Part shown: positions 1 through 12,999 of the stretch, one piece after another | Numbering within the stretch: position 1 is the first letter of the stretch | Layout of the letters: the number at the start of each line of letters is the position of its first letter | Source of the DNA: Aldrovandia affinis | Taxonomy: Eukaryota > Chordata > Actinopteri > Notacanthiformes > Halosauridae | DNA: 64,000 nucleotides | Assembly (NCBI GenBank): GCA_029706075.1 | Contig: JAINUG010000200.1 | Coordinates: forward strand, 434,001 to 498,000 | Reading direction: 5' to 3' | The notes under the pieces: generated by a model | Told to the model about the DNA's origin: nothing | The model's database searches: none | The model's input: the letters and a program-made list of their open reading frames with translations, nothing else | Made by a program: the position numbers and the translations under genes

Positions 1-832
1 ACAGGATTTTCCAAAAGCTGATTGGTTCTTCCTCATTGCAATTTCAGCCATTGATGACCTCATCTTAATTTTTGTACTTCTATAAGAGAAAGTGTAAGCC
101 GCTTGATAACTAGCTTTTACCGACCGCTTTAAGCGAAGAGTGATTTCACTCCTAAGTAAGTAAGGAGGTGTCATAAGTGTAACTCTTAAGATACTTGATA
201 CATACCGGCCCTGGTCATCATGTAGAAGACCTCTGGTACCATCCTCAAGATGGAGGACAGTGGACATCAAGAGAGCAGAAATGACATGCAGATTCACTGA
301 TCTCTATAATAAGTGAGTAAACTAATAAAGTGGGTTTAATGAATAGGATGAGCTACCCAGCGAATCTGCACAGCACTGATCCATCATTACTATTCAGGGA
401 GAGGGGTTGCATAACAATTCCAGAGCTGCAGGAGAGAAGAAGCAATATGTTCCACCCTTTTGGATCCCTGCACTGAGCCTTCCAGACATCAGAAGAAGGG
501 CACTGTGATGGTGGTCACTAAGGGCCACGCAGGAGTGGCTGGTTATATGGGGAGGTCCGTTCTGACAGGCAACATGAGCTCAGCATGAATTGGAAGAAGC
601 TGAACTGGAGAAGCTGTGTACTAGAGACGATGGGTGGTTTGCTCATAACTACACATTTGTTCATAACTAGGGGCACTCCAGATTAAGTGGAAGGGGAGCC
701 TGACCCGAGACTAAAGCAGGGTACAGCTAACAGCTTAGCTTAGCTTAGCAACTCTCCAACTGGATTTGAATTGCAGCATATGCAATGGACTACCTTTTTT
801 GTCTCCTTGTACATTTCTCTTTTACACCTTAG
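1..832. other. No gene recognised
   Basis: I see no convincing exon, RNA gene or identifiable transposon here. A short run of AGCTT-like repeats lies near 735-750. Both strands have frequent stops. Confidence 0.5.
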
Positions 833-840
833 GTATAGGG

Positions 841-1047
841 CAGGGGTCTTCAACTCCAGGCCTCGAGGTCCGCTGTGTCTGCAGGTATTTGCTCCAACCA
901 CGCACTACACCACCTGATTTCACTAATTAGCTCCCCTCCTGGACCAAGGAGGTAAACTAATTATTCTAAATCAGGTGGTGTAGTGCGTGGTTGGAGCAAA
1001 TACCTGCAGACACAGCGGACCTCGAGGCCTGGAGTTGAAGACCCCTG
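841..1047. mobile_element. hAT-type foldback MITE, 80-bp perfect arms
   Basis: Bases 841-920 and 968-1047 are perfect inverted complements of 80 nt around a 47-nt loop. The ends are CAGGGGTC...GACCCCTG. The element is flanked by an 8-bp direct repeat GTATAGGG (833-840 and 1048-1055). CAG-type termini with an 8-bp target duplication are the hAT signature. There is no coding capacity, so it is non-autonomous. The perfect arms and duplication suggest a recent insertion. Confidence 0.88.
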
Positions 1048-1286
1048 GTATAGGGACTCCGGTAAGTACATTTACAGCTCATTCCTCTACAGACAAGGTT
1101 GTGTGGGCTTCAGATTAATTTCAGAAATGGAATCTTTGAAAAGAAAATAAATAAATAAATGAATGCAATATTGGACTTCAAGATGCTCAGTTAAAGGTAA
1201 AGACCCTTTAGTGCTATGAGTTAAGGCTGGGCTATAATCACAGGCTGCAGCCTCGGCTGTGTCACAAGCCCACTATGACCAGGAAG

Positions 1287-1441
1287 CAAGGCCGTAACCA
1301 TGGAGTCAACATTGGGGGGGACCAAATCAATTTATTTATATTTTTTATATCAGCTAGGCTATATATTGGGGGGGACATTTTGAGCATATCTGAATATTGG
1401 GGGGGATGTGTCCCCCCCAATATATATGGTAATTTCGGCCT
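1287..1441. mobile_element. Small MITE-like inverted repeat
   Basis: Imperfect inverted termini CAAGGCCG... and ...CGGCCTTG flank about 150 bp. Three internal ATTGGGGGGGA motifs occur, one of them inverted (GTCCCCCCCAAT). No target duplication was resolved and the superfamily is uncertain. Confidence 0.45.
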
Positions 1442-1798
1442 TGCCAGGAAGGGTTGGGTGGGGGGGTAACTCAGCCAGGGTTGCTTGGGTACCTGCTGCA
1501 TTGACTCTTCCCAATAACGCGCCAGGAGCCCACAGGCTACCAGTTATCAGTGAGAGATATGGCTCTACTCTTTATCAGTGCTAGTTTTCTTCTGTAGTAC
1601 TGTGTGGACTGTGGGTGTAAAACTGCCACTGCCTTGCAGGTGGGTTCATCAGAGGAGTTCCTATGTTTCAGCTGTAGCTTTATTTGTGGGTGGGGTGGTG
1701 ATTAAAAATAGGGGAAAAGGAAAAAATGTTTGAATAAAATAACAAAATATCCAGTATAAACATTTTGTGAATTGTGAATGTTTGCACCATGTCTATGC

Positions 1799-1823
1799 TT
1801 TGTATGTACACATACATACGTAC

Positions 1824-1856
<33 letters not shown>

Positions 1857-1885
1857 TACGTATCTATATGCATGCATGCCTGTAC
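1799..1885. repeat. (TGTA)n microsatellite
   Basis: Tetranucleotide TGTA/CATA tract with a central run of about seven uninterrupted units. It makes a spurious minus-strand reading frame rich in Tyr, His and Ile. Confidence 0.85.
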
Positions 1886-2991
1886 GTTATGTATAAAGGG
1901 CTGTATGTATTTATTTTTGTACACATTTGTAGAACAATTTTAATCTGTTGAATAAAATATATTTTGAATTAATATACATGAATTAAAAAAATATATATAT
2001 AAGCGGCATCAATCATATGTCTATATGTTAACACATTTGTACACATTTTCAAGAACTGAAATGTACACCTCAAAGGTAAATAAAATATTAAAACCAAGAT
2101 CTTCCCAGCTGTCAATAAATACTTTGGCAACCGGGCCTGTAAATTACTTAGCAACCACTAATCAACCCAGACAGACTTGTTAGCACAAACAGCACTAAAC
2201 AACATGTCTCAAAGCCCTCCTTATCTTTAAGGTGATAAATATATTGGCTTGATCAGATTTCATTTTTAGAATCACACTATACATGTGCGTTCTGCACGCC
2301 CCCCGTCCCCCCTCCCCACACACACACACACACTCACACACACATGCATACACATTCACTTCTCAGAAGCCATTTGAGTCGCCGCAGCAAATAAATTAAA
2401 CATGAATCGTTGAGCATGCTAAATGGCTTGCAACACATAATCATCTAAATAATAATGAGGCAATCATTAAAGTGACCTAGATGGATGGTGTATGGCTTTT
2501 TATGGAAAAAGGTAATGGTGCAAATTTGATGTGGGGAAGGGAAAAGGCAGCTTTCTGTGTAATTCTTTCTTTCAAGTTGTCCTTTTTATTCCCGAAAGAC
2601 CAGCAGTGGAAAGCGCCGGAAGGACAATGAAGTGATTAACCTAATCAGCGCCACAGTGAGAGGGAAGGGTCGGGACTGTGAAATGTGCTTTTATCCTCTG
2701 CATGGCCTTAATAATCAACCTGAGCATGTGAATCACTGCTGCAATTTCCATTCTCCATTTTCCTTGATCGACATTACTGAGATCGCTGCAATCGGAACTG
2801 GGAAATCATTTCAGATTTTAAATTCTCGGTTATTTTTCTGCCTTGTTCCTGTCCAGGTACCTTTAGCATTTTCATGCATCTTAGCCATGTGTATGCTGGA
2901 CAATATGTGATTCTTAAATGCTTGACCCAATGCCAAAATTAACTGTCATCCACCCTGTTTTTTCATTTACATTATTAAATGAATATTCTTA

Positions 2992-3262
2992 ATTGGGCAT
3001 TGGGCCACCACGAGCCACCAGAATAGCTTCAATGCACCTTGGCATAGATTCTACAAGTGTCTGGAACTCTATTGGAGCGATACAATACCATTCTTCTATG
3101 AGAAATTCCATAATTTGGTGTTTTGTTGATGGTGGTGGAAAACGCTGTCTCCCAGAAGTGTTCAATTGGCTTGAGAATTGGTGACTGAGATGGCCATGGC
3201 ATATGGTTTACATTGTTCAAATGAAGTGCCCTCCTCCCTTCCCTACTCGCAATCTTCACAAA
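2992..3262 (-). mobile_element. Tc1-like element fragment
   Basis: The sequence is closely related to the element at 37731-38212: both share the stretch running through CATAGATTCTACAAGTGTCTGG and the AATTCCATAATTTGGTG block. On the minus strand it encodes the end of a Tc1-type transposase, with a WPSQSPILKPIEHFW-like version of the WP-Q-PDLNPIE segment. The terminal inverted repeats are not intact, so this is a relic. Confidence 0.65.
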
Positions 3263-4000
3263 CATAAATGTTTATGTTCCTCTTGGTACCATTTCCAAAC
3301 ATACATCTGCTTAGAAATTGTAGATTACCACCACATATTTGGCACATTCGGTTTTAATCACATGTATAATGGATAATTACGCATACGCACACATATGTAT
3401 CATATTACATTGTCTTCTCCCCTACCCTCACCCATTCAACTAACGGTTCTGTGATACATAACACAATAAGTACGTACACGTAAGTTTAAATGCTCCTTTA
3501 TCATGTTTGGGGGATGGATTGTCCTGTGTAGTGAGGATACAGGTTTAAAATAAGATCCCCCCCTTCTGAGTTAGCTACCTCAGAAGTCAGCCATATATGT
3601 TGTGACTCTTCTCTTATGGAGGCACCACAATATGTGAAGGTCTGTTAAATATGCTGTTGTCCTGGGTTATCACAAACACCAATGGATAATATGTCAGTTC
3701 CATTTTACAGGGGCACCGGTGCAGGAATTTAACCCCAAGAGTAAAATAATTAATTTATGTAAGGAACCATTGATGGAGGTTTGGAGATCATATCATTAAT
3801 AAAGTGGAGTAGCGAGGCAGAAAACGCAGGTAATACGCTGACATACCAATACCAACCTGAGTTGCAGAGGTGGGATCGGGGAGGCACTGAATAGCATCAA
3901 TGTTGGACTGAAGAGGTGTGAGGTTGGCCGCTGATAGAGGAAACCCCATAAACTCTATAGCTGGAGCTGAGAGTAGGCATTAATTGCCATTGAAAGTGAG

Positions 4001-4592
4001 CTAGTTAGTCTGGCTAGTGCTGTGAACACTGTGGAGGCGCTTGTCATGGACAGCAGCAGAGGGCCCATGCACCACGACGTCATCAAGATAAATGGCCACT
4101 CCGGGGATCCCTGACAGGATGGATGACATCACCTTCTGGAAACAGCTGGGTGGCAAGCTATGGCCAAAAGGCATCCTTGTGTAGCGGAATACACCTGCGT
4201 GTGTCACAAACGTTGTGAGGTTCCAGCTGCTGGGGTGGAATGGCACCTGGAGATACCCCTGGCGGAGATCATGTTTTGAGAGAGCCACAGAACTGGGTGG
4301 CAATATCTTCTGATGTGGGTAAGGGGTATTTGTCAGGAACAATGGCTTTGTTCACAGCCCTGAAATCAACACAGATGCTCAGGCCACCTGACTTCTTCTT
4401 GGCCACCACTAGGTTCGAGATCCATGGAGACGGGTTGACTGGTTCGATGATGCCACCATCCAGGAGGCTCTGCAGTTCCTCTGAGACGCCATCACGTAGG
4501 ATGCGGCGCAGCGGCTGGATGATAGGATGAATCGTGGGGTCCAGCAGGGGCTGGTGGTTGAAAGTGTCAAGGCAACCTAATCTGTCAAACAA
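4001..4592 (-). pseudogene. Ty3/gypsy-like reverse transcriptase relic
   Basis: Two overlapping minus-strand frames read as consecutive parts of an LTR-retrotransposon reverse transcriptase. The upstream piece (4592 down to about 4270) has the GGIIEP-NPSPW, VVAKKKSGG and CVDFRAVNK segments. The downstream piece (about 4342 to 4001) has DLRQGY, RMPFG and the polymerase motif YLDD. A frame change between the pieces and the missing flanking domains show that it is dead. No LTRs were identified. It is described only as a broken relic. Confidence 0.8.
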
Positions 4593-4671
4593 GGCAGGCC
4601 ATTACTGCTGCCACGGGCAGCTCACTATGTGAATCACAGACTAGTTGGTGTCCAGAAGAGTGAAGCCCAGG

Positions 4672-5925
4672 GCCGGTATTCACAAAGAATTGTATCTTAC
4701 CACTAGGAGTACTCCTAAATCGCACTAAAACATTTTAGTTAGGAGTCCCCTCTTAAAACCTATTCACAAAGCTGCAAAGACAAACTCATACTAAGGAAGT
4801 CCTAGAATTTTCAAGCTAAGAGTGAGGGCGGGGTTTACGTCGTTGCTATGGATGACATTGTGTCTCATGAACGAGCTTACTCAGAATGCCCACAGCAATT
4901 GGCTGATATAGGGGATGGGTCTCTGCCTGATTTCAACCTAGAAAATAAATTATATGCTACTGTAAAGTGGTATGTAGGCCTACCTGTTCCTGTTATATTC
5001 TAGTGGTGTAACGGATCGCAGTTGATCCGCGATCCGTACCGATCAACCCCCACGGTTCGGCACGCATATGATCCACGGATTAATAGCTAAATTGAACCAT
5101 CATAGAGAAATACAGTTTTTCTGCCGCTGTTACGTTTTAAAGTAACAATTCCCTAAATCTCGATGCAGAGTTACAGTGAAGAGATAGACAACCATGTATG
5201 TTTTGGTTTGCTTTGTTTTTCATACTAAATGCCTTTCTGGGAGGCAGGTTTTTAGAAACGCGACCGAATTAAATTACATTTAAACATTAGCGATCGTTTA
5301 ATTTTTTATTAAATGAATTCAAGCATAAGACCACCCTAGTTAAATCGCCTAAGGCGTACTGAATCTAAAAATGTATTTTCGAATAAAGATTTAGTGAAAT
5401 AACTTAAATTGAAAAACTGAAATTATCATTCATTCAATTCCTTGAGAATAGTTCCTGGTAATTTTTGGTGGAAACGCGCCTTTGGCCCCCATTATTTATT
5501 TTTTTGCTGATCCTAAAAATGATCCGATGCACCCCTATTATATTCTAATAAAGATTCTAAAATACAAATGTAGGCTACGTGTCACTGATTTAACATGAAA
5601 CCAAGAATACTGACTAGTCAATTGGTTACATGTCTGCATCTCAGTAAACAATCAGCGGGTATCTATATATAATATATATAATACCCTCGCGATTGAGGCG
5701 GTACCTTTTTATGAGCTCTGTATCATTCAATATCTCCAGTGTTGACGCGATCGCGACGACGATTGCCGGCAGCAGCAGATTTTCGGATCGCTGTGAGTAG
5801 GTCTTTAGTGACTTAGAAGTCCTCTTGACTGCTTCTAACTTCTCCTGGACTTAGGAGCTGTTTTTAGCTCTCAAACCCTTTGTGAAATACTCTTATCCCA
5901 AAAATGTAGGAGTCCTAAATTTATG
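4672..5925. mobile_element. Decayed DNA-transposon region, hosting a nested hAT
   Basis: The left part has TATTCACAAAG and AGGAGTACTCCTAAAT; the right part has AGGAGTCCTAAAT and TTTGTGAAATACTC in inverted sense. This gives loose terminal inverted similarity, as in Harbinger-type elements. The interior is interrupted by the hAT insertion at 5001-5537. The exact ends and the superfamily are inferred. Confidence 0.4.
5001..5537. mobile_element. Non-autonomous hAT element with 8-bp TSD
   Basis: The ends TAGTGGTGTAACGGATC and GATCCGATGCACCCCTA are imperfect inverted repeats. They are bounded by an 8-bp direct repeat TTATATTC at 4993-5000 and 5538-5545. There is no transposase frame. It sits inside an older element. 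Confidence 0.8.
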
Positions 5926-5956
5926 AGTGACATGCCCATTATTTTGCTCCTAAATT

Positions 5957-6207
5957 TTACTCTTTATATCTTAATTTTATTATATATACACTTATTTGTA
6001 TTTTCTTACCTATTGTTTTTATGTGAAATGCACTTTGTTTTACTCTTTTACTTTTTATATCTCATTTTTATTCTATATACATTTATTTGTATTTTCTTAC
6101 TCATTCTCCTTATTCTGTATTTTTATGCTCTGTGTAAAGCACTTTGAATTGCCACTGTTGTATGAAATGTGCTATATAAATAAACTTGCCTTGCCTTGCC
6201 TTGCTAG
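5957..6207 (+). mobile_element. 3'-truncated LINE tail (L2-like) with 13-bp TSD
   Basis: The sequence ends with the common fish LINE tail (AAAGCACTTTGAATTGC, then GTGCTATATAAATAAA, then CTTGC repeats). It is bordered by a perfect direct repeat TTGCTCCTAAATT at 5944-5956 and 6208-6220. This is a 5'-truncated retrotransposition event. The interior is very T-rich and gives spurious hydrophobic reading frames. Confidence 0.75.
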
Positions 6208-6347
6208 TTGCTCCTAAATTGGGAGGAGCAATCCTAAAATAAAGGATGCTACAGCGGAGGTATCTTGATTGTCTCTTTTTATTTTCTGTAACTCATCTCT
6301 TTTGTTCATCTTTATCAAGGGTATGAATAAAAACGGAGCCTACTGTA

Positions 6348-6353
6348 TATGTA

Positions 6354-6384
<31 letters not shown>

Positions 6385-6386
6385 GA
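6348..6386. repeat. (TG)n microsatellite
   Basis: A dinucleotide TG run of about 15 units with one C interruption. Confidence 0.9.
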
Positions 6387-6399
6387 TATTTTTAGATCA

Positions 6400-9300
6400 T
6401 CTTGGCCACCCTTATTTTATTACACAATGAACTTTTCTGTTTGTAACAGAACATTTTCCAAGCAATGCAATTCATTTCTCAAGTTGGTGCCCATACTGAA
6501 ATCATTCTGAAACCACATGAAGAAGTATTTCTCTTAGGTCAGTGCACACCCCCACACTTCTACAGTCAGCTTCCTACAAGAAAATGAAACCTATTACATC
6601 CTGCCATCCACTCTGAGTGATTATTAAAGGTTTGGTTGTGAATAAAATAGGAAGTTTCACACATTAAGTGCCCTTAATACCATTCACCTTCTGGGTCTCA
6701 TCAGTGTTTTTGGATTATCATGAAATATTTCACATGGCTGTTGTTAACTAAGTAAAGTTGGATATATAAAACATCAAAGATATACTAAGGGAATCCTCCA
6801 AACATAAAGTTTGAAATGGTGAAAATACTAAGAAAATAAGGAAAAACAATGAGAACCAAATTTTATGAATGGGTGCAATGCACGAAACATTTCTAGTTTT
6901 AATGAGGTATGGCTCTTTGACTGTGACTGTAGCATGACCATATGAGTTGCTCCCGGCACTACTCTGGTCCCAAAATTACTTAAAGAAAATGAACTAGAAT
7001 CTCAGGTTCATCCAAAACAGTGGATCTCCACTGCTGCGAGACCACACTATCTCACTAAACCTGAGCAGCCGGCAAGACTACATCAAACACGATCCATCTA
7101 CTAATAACAAATTACAGGCCCATTGCCACCTGTAATTTCCCTGCGGGGCAGAGCCAAGCTCCCTCTGATAATTCACAAAGCTGCCGTGTTTTATTGCCTC
7201 CCTAGCTTCCACATTCGGGCCATGCAATTTCGGTTATGGCAGGACAATCCCAGGAGATTGCCCACACCTGGGCTGCTATGGCTACAGATTGACGGACAGC
7301 AGTCAGCAGTAGAACTTACAGCTCTCTTCAAACACCAGCTCTTTACCATCACCATCTCCAAAATGTCACCTGACCGCATGCTTACACCCAAGGCTTAGTA
7401 TGCAAATCCAGTACATGGTTGTGGCCATTGTGTATCAGGAGTGTTTTTAGTAAACTCCAGATGGCATCAACCAGTTACAGATGGTCAAGGAACGTGTTCT
7501 TATAATCAATTAATTTCCACACATTCATTTTGGTCAGGAGTGGGGCATATTTTGGAATATTATGGAGGACTAAATGATGAAAGATTACAATAATGCTCAC
7601 CATGTATTCGCCACATGGAAGAATCATGGCACATCCTTAGATAAAATAAAATAAAACTTTTACAACTACAATTGCAAAAAGTCATTGTTGATAATCGTTT
7701 AGTCGAACATTGTTGTTCTAGCATTGTTGCCACTGGTTGTGTCTTATCTACAGCATAGACCATTTAACATTTGATTAAACAGGGAAGGTTTTAATTCTTG
7801 TTCTCAAAACTAAGTAGCTCAGTCAATCAGAATTGCACATCTCATCGGACTTGTGGTTAGTAATCGTCAGTCGTACTGATGGCCTGATGGTTCTGTTATG
7901 AAATAAGTTACTGGAAGATTGTAATTTGGGGGAATGTCATCAGTTAAAACTTGTTCCCAATACAACAAATAGCCTGTTCCTGGAAGACCTTGTATTTTTT
8001 AGTTTCCATTTACATTCAGGTACCGTTCAAGACCACACCTTCTAAGTGGAAAGATTGTTGTCTTCATTTTTCTTTCTGAAGGCAAGCACAAATGATACAT
8101 GTAAAACCACAGAACATCCTGGTTTTATATTTTGCTGGGTAACAGGTTGTTGCGGGGAAAAAATGATTCTGCACAGTTCATTTTGACAGGGTGAACGTTG
8201 CAGGCCATGGGTCATGGTAACATTAATCTTTTTACGTAGACATTTTCAAGATGTCTTTTCAAAACTGTCATACATAATTACCGGTCTGCATTTAATGCAA
8301 TTATGTGCTTGTGAGCTGTAGTTGAAGACTGGCAGATTGGGACCGTGGGTACGGTGTTTCTCTCTGTGCCAACTGAACAGCCGTAATGCATACCAGTGTT
8401 TCAGATCCATTCTGTAAACAATGTTTGTAACAATGAACAATAGCTGTTTGGCAAAATCACATTAAGATTAATAGTTTAGTGCAGTTTCACTGAGCCACAT
8501 AGCTTTCTCTCACAGTCTGCACAGTTAAGTCACCTCAATAATTTTTTCTAATTTATTTTCTTCTTATTTTGGATAGCTGCAATGAAGATACTGACTGCAA
8601 TACTTTCATGCAGCTCTTGGTTACACATGCAGGCGATTCTAAATATGGCAGAAAAGAAGGTAGATTTCAAGGAAATCACGCCTTTCACCTGCCATAGAGA
8701 GCATGTTGAATCATGCAATTCTACAACTACAACTTTCTTTTTCAATTTTGTAGGCGTATGGAACCGTTTCCGCTCGACACCCACATTGCAACAGTGCTTA
8801 CTGATCGACTTGGTTTTGCTTCTCACATTTTCAAGGAGCTGAACATACAGGGACGTAACAAGAATCAAAAAGATTCATTCATCTGTCTATTAATTATTTG
8901 TAATGGTACTGTACACTACACCTGTGGCTTTAAGGTCACACAACTGTTTGCTCCATGTTTAGCTCTTGGCGCACAGTGCTATTATGTCACCAAGGCCAAT
9001 TGCAGACAGCTTCATCTCTAGCTCACCAACAACATTATATTGTACTACTGCCAGACTGTCAGACATTGTCAGACTGTCAGATTGTCAGACATTTTGGCCA
9101 AATAAACGATAGGCAGCTAACTGCAGTTAGTATCAAATCTCAAAATGGTGATTGGGGCTGGCGATGTGATCGTGAACAGGATCTAGCAATCTAGCATATA
9201 CAGTGAACATTATAATATACAAAAATAAAATGCAAAATAAGTTTTCATTGAAGTGTCATCGCTGCTGTGTGTTTTGTTTTTGCACAATAATACTGTCATT

Positions 9301-12000
9301 GTTTTGCCTATATTTGCAAACCAAGCTAGCTTGCTATAGCTATTAAAGGCGGCCAACATGCACTTTGCTCAGAGACTATGCAGTTGCTGTATAGATTGCT
9401 GCTAATGTGACAATTGCTAGCAGAGTGTCTAGATTGGTTGTCATATCTATAATAACATTACGAGAGGTCTCTGTGTGATCGATCATGGAGAACTTGATTT
9501 GATAATCCATACCACATTATTTTCAGATCAGCTGTTCACCTGTGCAGTAAATTAGGCTAGCAGTCACAGGTTATGCCATGGTTCTAACTAGCATACAGAA
9601 CAGCAAAGATGTAGCTCCTAGCTAGCTAACTTGCCTTGGAGTTTATACGCCAGTTAATAAACTAAGAGCTCATAATGAAAGACATGCAATGGAAATGCCC
9701 AGGTGTAGGCAGGTAACACTTACGTTTGTTTGAAATGGTTGAAGAGCTATTCTTTCACACAAGGAGGTACTATGATAATGTTAGCTATTCTCATTACTGG
9801 GGGACTGTGGCTAGCTCTTTGTTTACACTCATGACGTTGAACGTTCGGAGTAAATTGTTTGATTGAATCAAGATTAAACTTCAGTCTTGTTTGATTGAAT
9901 TGCATATATCCTTATAGAGACTAAATTAATTAGATTGGATCCCAGCCCAAGTTATAATTGATTTCTCTGTTAGCTCATTCATATACTGTACTACAAAATA
10001 TGCATAAAAAACAAAACAAAAGTTTTGAATGCACTTTTCCGGTTAAACCGAGGTGTTCTCTGACAAGTTGAAAAGAAGGCCTCAGTGGAGTTCTCACTAA
10101 AATCATAATTACTGTATTATCTTTCAGTAAGGTATTTTGTACAGAAATGTAAGAAATATGAGCCTACAATTGTGTGTCTATATGTTCTTATTTCTTTCTT
10201 ATTTTACAGTTATGCATTCAACCCCATGCTTCAGTCATTGATGATGATATTTTGTCAATTTTATCTGACAAAATAGATCACCACTTCCCTCCACCATGCG
10301 TAAACCTCTGGAAACAGCCTTAAATGTTCCAACTGTCCCATGGGAACAAATTACAGTTTGTAATTGGCACTGGTTACGCATTAAAACCTCATAAGAGGTG
10401 TCAAATACGTACATCCTGTGGCATAACGTATAATGGTTAAATAGGTGATTTGAGTGCTTGTGAGAATGGCTGGATTTGTACAAGGCAGCCAATGGTGTTG
10501 TGCAAAAGATCAACTTTTCCATTTGCGTTAATGCGTCGCCACATCAGCTTCATGGCAAAACCAGGGAGGCAAATTATTACTTTCATTTAACTTTTGTTAG
10601 ATGTTTAGGTTGTAGCTTTCACAAATATTGACTTGAATGATGGCAATTCCAGAAAAATGTTGAAAAAAAGAGAGAAAGAATTATGTACATTCAAGTCTGA
10701 TCTTTACAGCACTATTGGCAAGTGTGTGAGAATGACACAGAACAGTTCCACTGAGTTTGAGTTGAGGGGGAAAAAACCCCAAATAAATGAAAAATGTAAA
10801 GTTACAACACTACAGGACTGGAAATTGAGTGGGGGTGATTTGCTGACAAAAAAAACCATAATGTGAGCTACCTGATTTTCCTGTCACCACATGCAGACAG
10901 CAAGAACTGCTGTGAAGCCTGCAGTATTTCTGCTTTGGTAAAACCTGTCTTCCTAGGCTCACTGAAGTGTGTATTATTACATTTCTCACAATTGGCAATC
11001 ATTCAGATTCTGCCAAAGGAGATCACCAAATGTCTGCCACAAGCTCTAGGGGTGGGGCAGGGTGATACCCGAGCTGATTTTTTATGAAGCGCGCTCATGG
11101 GCATTACTGTAACACTAATATCTGAGCACTTTTGCTTTCATTTTTTCCATCAGGCAGAAACTCTCAGTTTTCATTTCCTTGGTACCCAGGCTAAGTGAAA
11201 CCACCAGATTTCCATCAATACCAACCGGATCCAAGGGTATTAACGGATTAGAAAGTAACACGCCCTTAGTTGTGACACAAATGCTGTAGGATGTGAAGAA
11301 TTTGGACTAGAGTAAACACCTGGTAAATGCTAAGAAGCTCAATGAGTTCACCAAAGCATAAATGAGCTAGACGCTAGTACACTAAGTAAAGTAAGTGCAG
11401 ATGCAGTACTTTATAAAGACTAGCAATCATTTATAAACAAGTGGATGGTCTTGGGGCTATTTCTACCTGGTACTTTATGTTCCAGTTGGCTGTTAGGGAA
11501 CTTAATTTGACCATTTGATTTCAGTTGTGGTTCAGAGCTAAATGCAAAACCTCTGACTGACATAATCATGCCCAGGTGCAAATTAAAGCATACGAATTGA
11601 GACTAATATGGAGTTCTGGTCTTGGGCCATTTGGAAGTGAACTTTGTATGTTTGCAATGTTAGTCGTGTTGCATTGTAAACAAACCAGAAGAAGAAGATC
11701 ATCAAATTGAGGTTCATGTAGCAATGTATTTTCCTTTCCTTTGAAAATGACTGTAAATTACTCTAAATTGTTTCAGAAAGGAAAAAGTAGCACTCAGGAA
11801 CAACAAGAGCACGTAGGATGTCTGGTCCACACACAGCGGCAAGTGGACTAAACAAACCATCCTGAATCTCTTTCCAAATAATTCAAGTTCCGAAACAAAG
11901 CAAGCCTAAATTATGCAAATCGGGGTGCGTATCATTCCTAGCAAATTTGGTGTGAAAGTGCCCTTGCAGTGCACTGCATTATGACCTACTGTAGGAAAAT
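6400..12000. other. No gene recognised
   Basis: This is AT-rich intergenic sequence with no supported exon. A small GTCAGACTGTCAGA-type direct repeat lies near 9054-9088. A short open stretch at 7123-7398 resembles no family I know and has no splice context. Confidence 0.5.
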
Positions 12001-12019
12001 AAGAAAAAAAAAGGACTGG

Positions 12020-12200
12020 GCTTACAACCAGAAGGTTGCAGGGTTGATTCCCTGGGTGGGGCACTGCTATTGTGTTCTGCAGGAAAGGTTGGAACCTGAA
12101 TCACTTTATCCAACTGTACAAATTGATCATAGGTAAAAATAAATAGTTGGAAATGCAGGTTGCCATAGATAAGAATGTATGCTAAGCAAATGTCAGCTTA
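12020..12200 (+). repeat. Degenerate tRNA-derived SINE
   Basis: A B-box-like GGTTGATTCC follows GGGCTTACAACCAGAAGGTTGCAGG. A diverged body then resembles the intact SINE at 32190-32400, ending near GCTAAGCAAATG. Confidence 0.55.
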
Positions 12201-12302
12201 CTTGTACTTCCATGGATGCATCCTGCAGTCCTCACTGTTTCTGTGACTTGATCATGTCTGTCTGTATATGTATTTCTAACTCCACACTACAAGAGCAGTA
12301 AT

Positions 12303-12425
12303 GTGTGGCTCAGTAGGTACAGAGCATGGCGCTGATAACGCTTAGGTTGTAGGTTCGATTCCCATTGGGACCACATATACTGAAAAATGTATGAATTCAC
12401 TACTGTAATGTCTACTAAATGGCAT
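12303..12425 (+). repeat. tRNA-derived SINE, tRNA-Ile-like head
   Basis: GTGGCTCAGTAGGTACAGAGC (A-box region) and GGTTCGATTCCC (B box) form a tRNA-like head with GAT in the anticodon position. A tail with ACTGTAATG and CTACTAAATGGCATA follows. A related copy lies inverted at 32787-32927. It is not a functional tRNA, because the cloverleaf is broken by insertions and a tail follows. Confidence 0.7.
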
Positions 12426-12999
12426 ATGTTATGTTATTTAAGAGCATTAGTATAACTGCCGTGTGTCATTTTTTGCAGCTTTCTGTGATGTCTCTCCAAG
12501 CTATAACAACAGTGCTGTGTCCTGGAGATGTTTTTTATCTGCCATTGTTAGTTTAATTATCTGACAACACACACCAAAATAGTATCAAAATAGCTGAACA
12601 ATCTGTATGTATTTCTCCTTGCCTCTCGGAAACTATTTCCACTCACTTTAAATCCCAACTTATTTCTATATCCTTATTGCGAGCTTCTTGTCATTGGATT
12701 TTGTATTGAATGTATCCTGTTGTGTATCACCACCTGAAAGCTGTCCTTGATTATGTCCAAATGATAGTAGCCTTGTATAATTATTATTAAAGTTAACCTG
12801 CATTTCTCATTGCAAGAGATATACACCAATTTAATCAATAAAGATGAATCCTCTCTTACTTAAGAATGATGCTGTGGCAAATCCTGATGTTTTATTTGTT
12901 TCTAATTATGAAATAAATTGACAGTAAAAAAAGTACAACAGCTCAGCAAACCTGTATGTGTGCTCTACTCCCACAGATTTATTTTTTTCCTGTTTGTGT

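Noticed and set aside
5923-6217. Small hydrophobic membrane protein
   Set aside because: T-rich LINE tail between exact target duplications; the frames are compositional.
7123-7398. Possible exon or retrocopy (91-codon frame)
   Set aside because: No family recognised, no splice context, and an antisense frame is equally open.
12303-12380. Functional tRNA-Ile gene
   Set aside because: It is tRNA-like but has inserted bases and a SINE tail, and repeated relatives occur in the window.
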